A stretch of DNA of 64,000 nucleotides from VXPQ01 sp965117025 (GTDB taxonomy: Bacteria > Bacteroidota > Rhodothermia > Rhodothermales > VXPQ01). Below, piece after piece: positions 63,299 to 64,000 of the stretch. Position 1 is the first letter of the stretch. Every line of letters starts with the position of its first letter. The notes beneath the pieces were generated by a model. The model had not been told where the DNA came from, did no database searches, and was given only the letters and a program-made list of their open reading frames with translations. The stretch lies in NCBI GenBank assembly GCA_965117025.1, contig OZ220746.1, positions 2,356,001-2,420,000 on the forward strand, given 5' to 3'. The position numbers and the translations under genes are program-made.

Positions 63299-64000
63299 AT
63301 GAAACCGTACGAAACTATGGATATCCGGAACGCAACCCCGGCTCGTCACAGAAGCAACGGCAAAGCCACCTGGATCGAATCCATGGGATCGCTGCCCCGC
63401 TTCCGCGCTGTGTTTGTGTTGTTTGCAGCGTTGCTCTTCTGTGTGCCCGCGGCGACACAGGCTTTTTCCCAGTCTTTTGCGCCGGCCACCCCGGAGGAGG
63501 CGGGCGTTTCTTCGGAACGGCTTGCACGCATCGATGCGGCACTCGAACAGTACATCGAGGAAGAACGGCTACCGGGCGCCGCACTCGTAATAGGCCGGCG
63601 TGGGCATGTCGTCTACGCCAGGGCGTTCGGCTACCGGGACCGTGAGGCGGAAGAACCGCTCGATGTTACTGATCTTTTTCGCATCGCTTCGCAGACCAAG
63701 GCGGTCATTTCCGTGGGCGTGATGATTTTGCAGGAGCAGGGACACCTGCTGATCGATCAGGACCTGAGCGATTTTATTCCCGAATTCGACAGCACCACCG
63801 TCGCCGTGGAGAAAGAGGAAGGGGGCTACGAGATAGTTCCTGCCAATCGCAGCATCACGGTGCGCGATTTGCTCACGCACACCGCCGGCATCGGGTATGG
63901 TTGGGGACCCGCCGCCGAGCGCTGGGTGGAGGCAGGTATACAGGGATGGTATTTTGCGGATCGCGATGAGCCGATTGCTGCAACGGTCGAGCGCATGGGC
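63299..64000 (+). CDS. serine beta-lactamase-like hydrolase (class C/esterase type), truncated by window end
   Basis: The visible 234 codons start at the ATG at 63299; 63317 and 63383 are in-frame alternatives, and 63383 begins the clearest signal peptide (MGSLPRFRAVFVLFAALLFCVPAATQAFSQ). The domain opens GVSSERLARIDAALEQYIEEERLPGAALVIGRRG and carries the SxxK nucleophile motif SQTK in FRIASQTKAVISVGVMIL, then RSITVRDLLTHTAGIGYG. These are marks of the beta-lactamase/esterase family (PF00144). The Tyr-x-Asn motif lies beyond the window. It follows the sulfatase closely and may be co-transcribed. Confidence 0.88.
   Translation, partial: MKPYETMDIRNATPARHRSNGKATWIESMGSLPRFRAVFVLFAALLFCVPAATQAFSQSFAPATPEEAGVSSERLARIDAALEQYIEEERLPGAALVIGRRGHVVYARAFGYRDREAEEPLDVTDLFRIASQTKAVISVGVMILQEQGHLLIDQDLSDFIPEFDSTTVAVEKEEGGYEIVPANRSITVRDLLTHTAGIGYGWGPAAERWVEAGIQGWYFADRDEPIAATVERMG

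Overview
The window looks like a chromosome segment of a GC-rich member of the Bacteroidota/Rhodothermota group, probably a marine or host-associated relative of Rhodothermales. The evidence is a SusC/SusD pair, several proteins ending in a type IX secretion (T9SS) C-terminal sorting domain of the form NYPNPFNPxTxIxYxLP...VYDxLGxEV...LPSGxYxYRL, CRTAC1-like FG-GAP/ASPIC proteins, DUF5916 outer-membrane proteins and many lipoproteins. No rRNA, CRISPR array, phage or complete transposase was found. The lineage is an inference from gene families only.

Layout. 1-80: the start of a class I fructose-bisphosphate aldolase gene leaving the window. 200-6980: two tandem copies of a large FG-GAP/ASPIC lipoprotein gene. 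7245-12211: an AT-rich promoter with a LacI-like palindrome, then susC and susD and a terminator. 12254-17503: divergent DUF5916 proteins; a 269-bp MITE-like element sits on the stop codon of the second. 17826-19387: a small outer-membrane protein and a dienelactone hydrolase. 19402-23160: iron storage and uptake (ferritin, two FeoA, FeoB). 23177-26163: a pentaheme cytochrome and a cytochrome c/beta-barrel fusion. 26528-32155: thiamin genes thiO-thiS-thiG-[sulfatase]-thiE-thiD, where the sulfatase lies exactly between scars of a second thiS start and a second thiG end.

32285-41523: a 9.1-kb segment bracketed by two identical tRNA-Arg(ACG) genes inside 139-bp direct repeats. It holds a decaying tandem array of T9SS-secreted SBBP beta-propeller genes, chimeric sorting-domain fragments, an AT-rich heparinase-like T9SS protein and a frameshifted Ig-like gene. 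41753-46886: two structurally unrelated 2-haloacid dehalogenases, a lipoprotein, a LysR regulator with a sugar-porter MFS transporter, and a coiled-coil membrane protein. 47035-49394: IS3-family remnants on both sides of an orphan lipoprotein. 49526-53918: a tightly packed SIS-ROK-amidohydrolase-lactonase run, suggesting amino-sugar or sugar-acid catabolism. 54120-57887: a TolB-like propeller lipoprotein, DUF547, gamma-glutamyltransferase and an isolated infA. 58132-61761: tandem T9SS choice-of-anchor-B proteins. 61813-64000: a sulfatase lipoprotein and a truncated serine beta-lactamase-like hydrolase.

Functionally the region is dominated by surface-exposed polymer capture and degradation (SusCD, sulfatases, lyase-like protein, propellers) plus thiamin, iron and respiration functions. 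The most striking structural signals are the thi-operon duplication scar carrying a sulfatase, and the tRNA-bracketed segment in which T9SS sorting domains have been duplicated, shuffled and broken.
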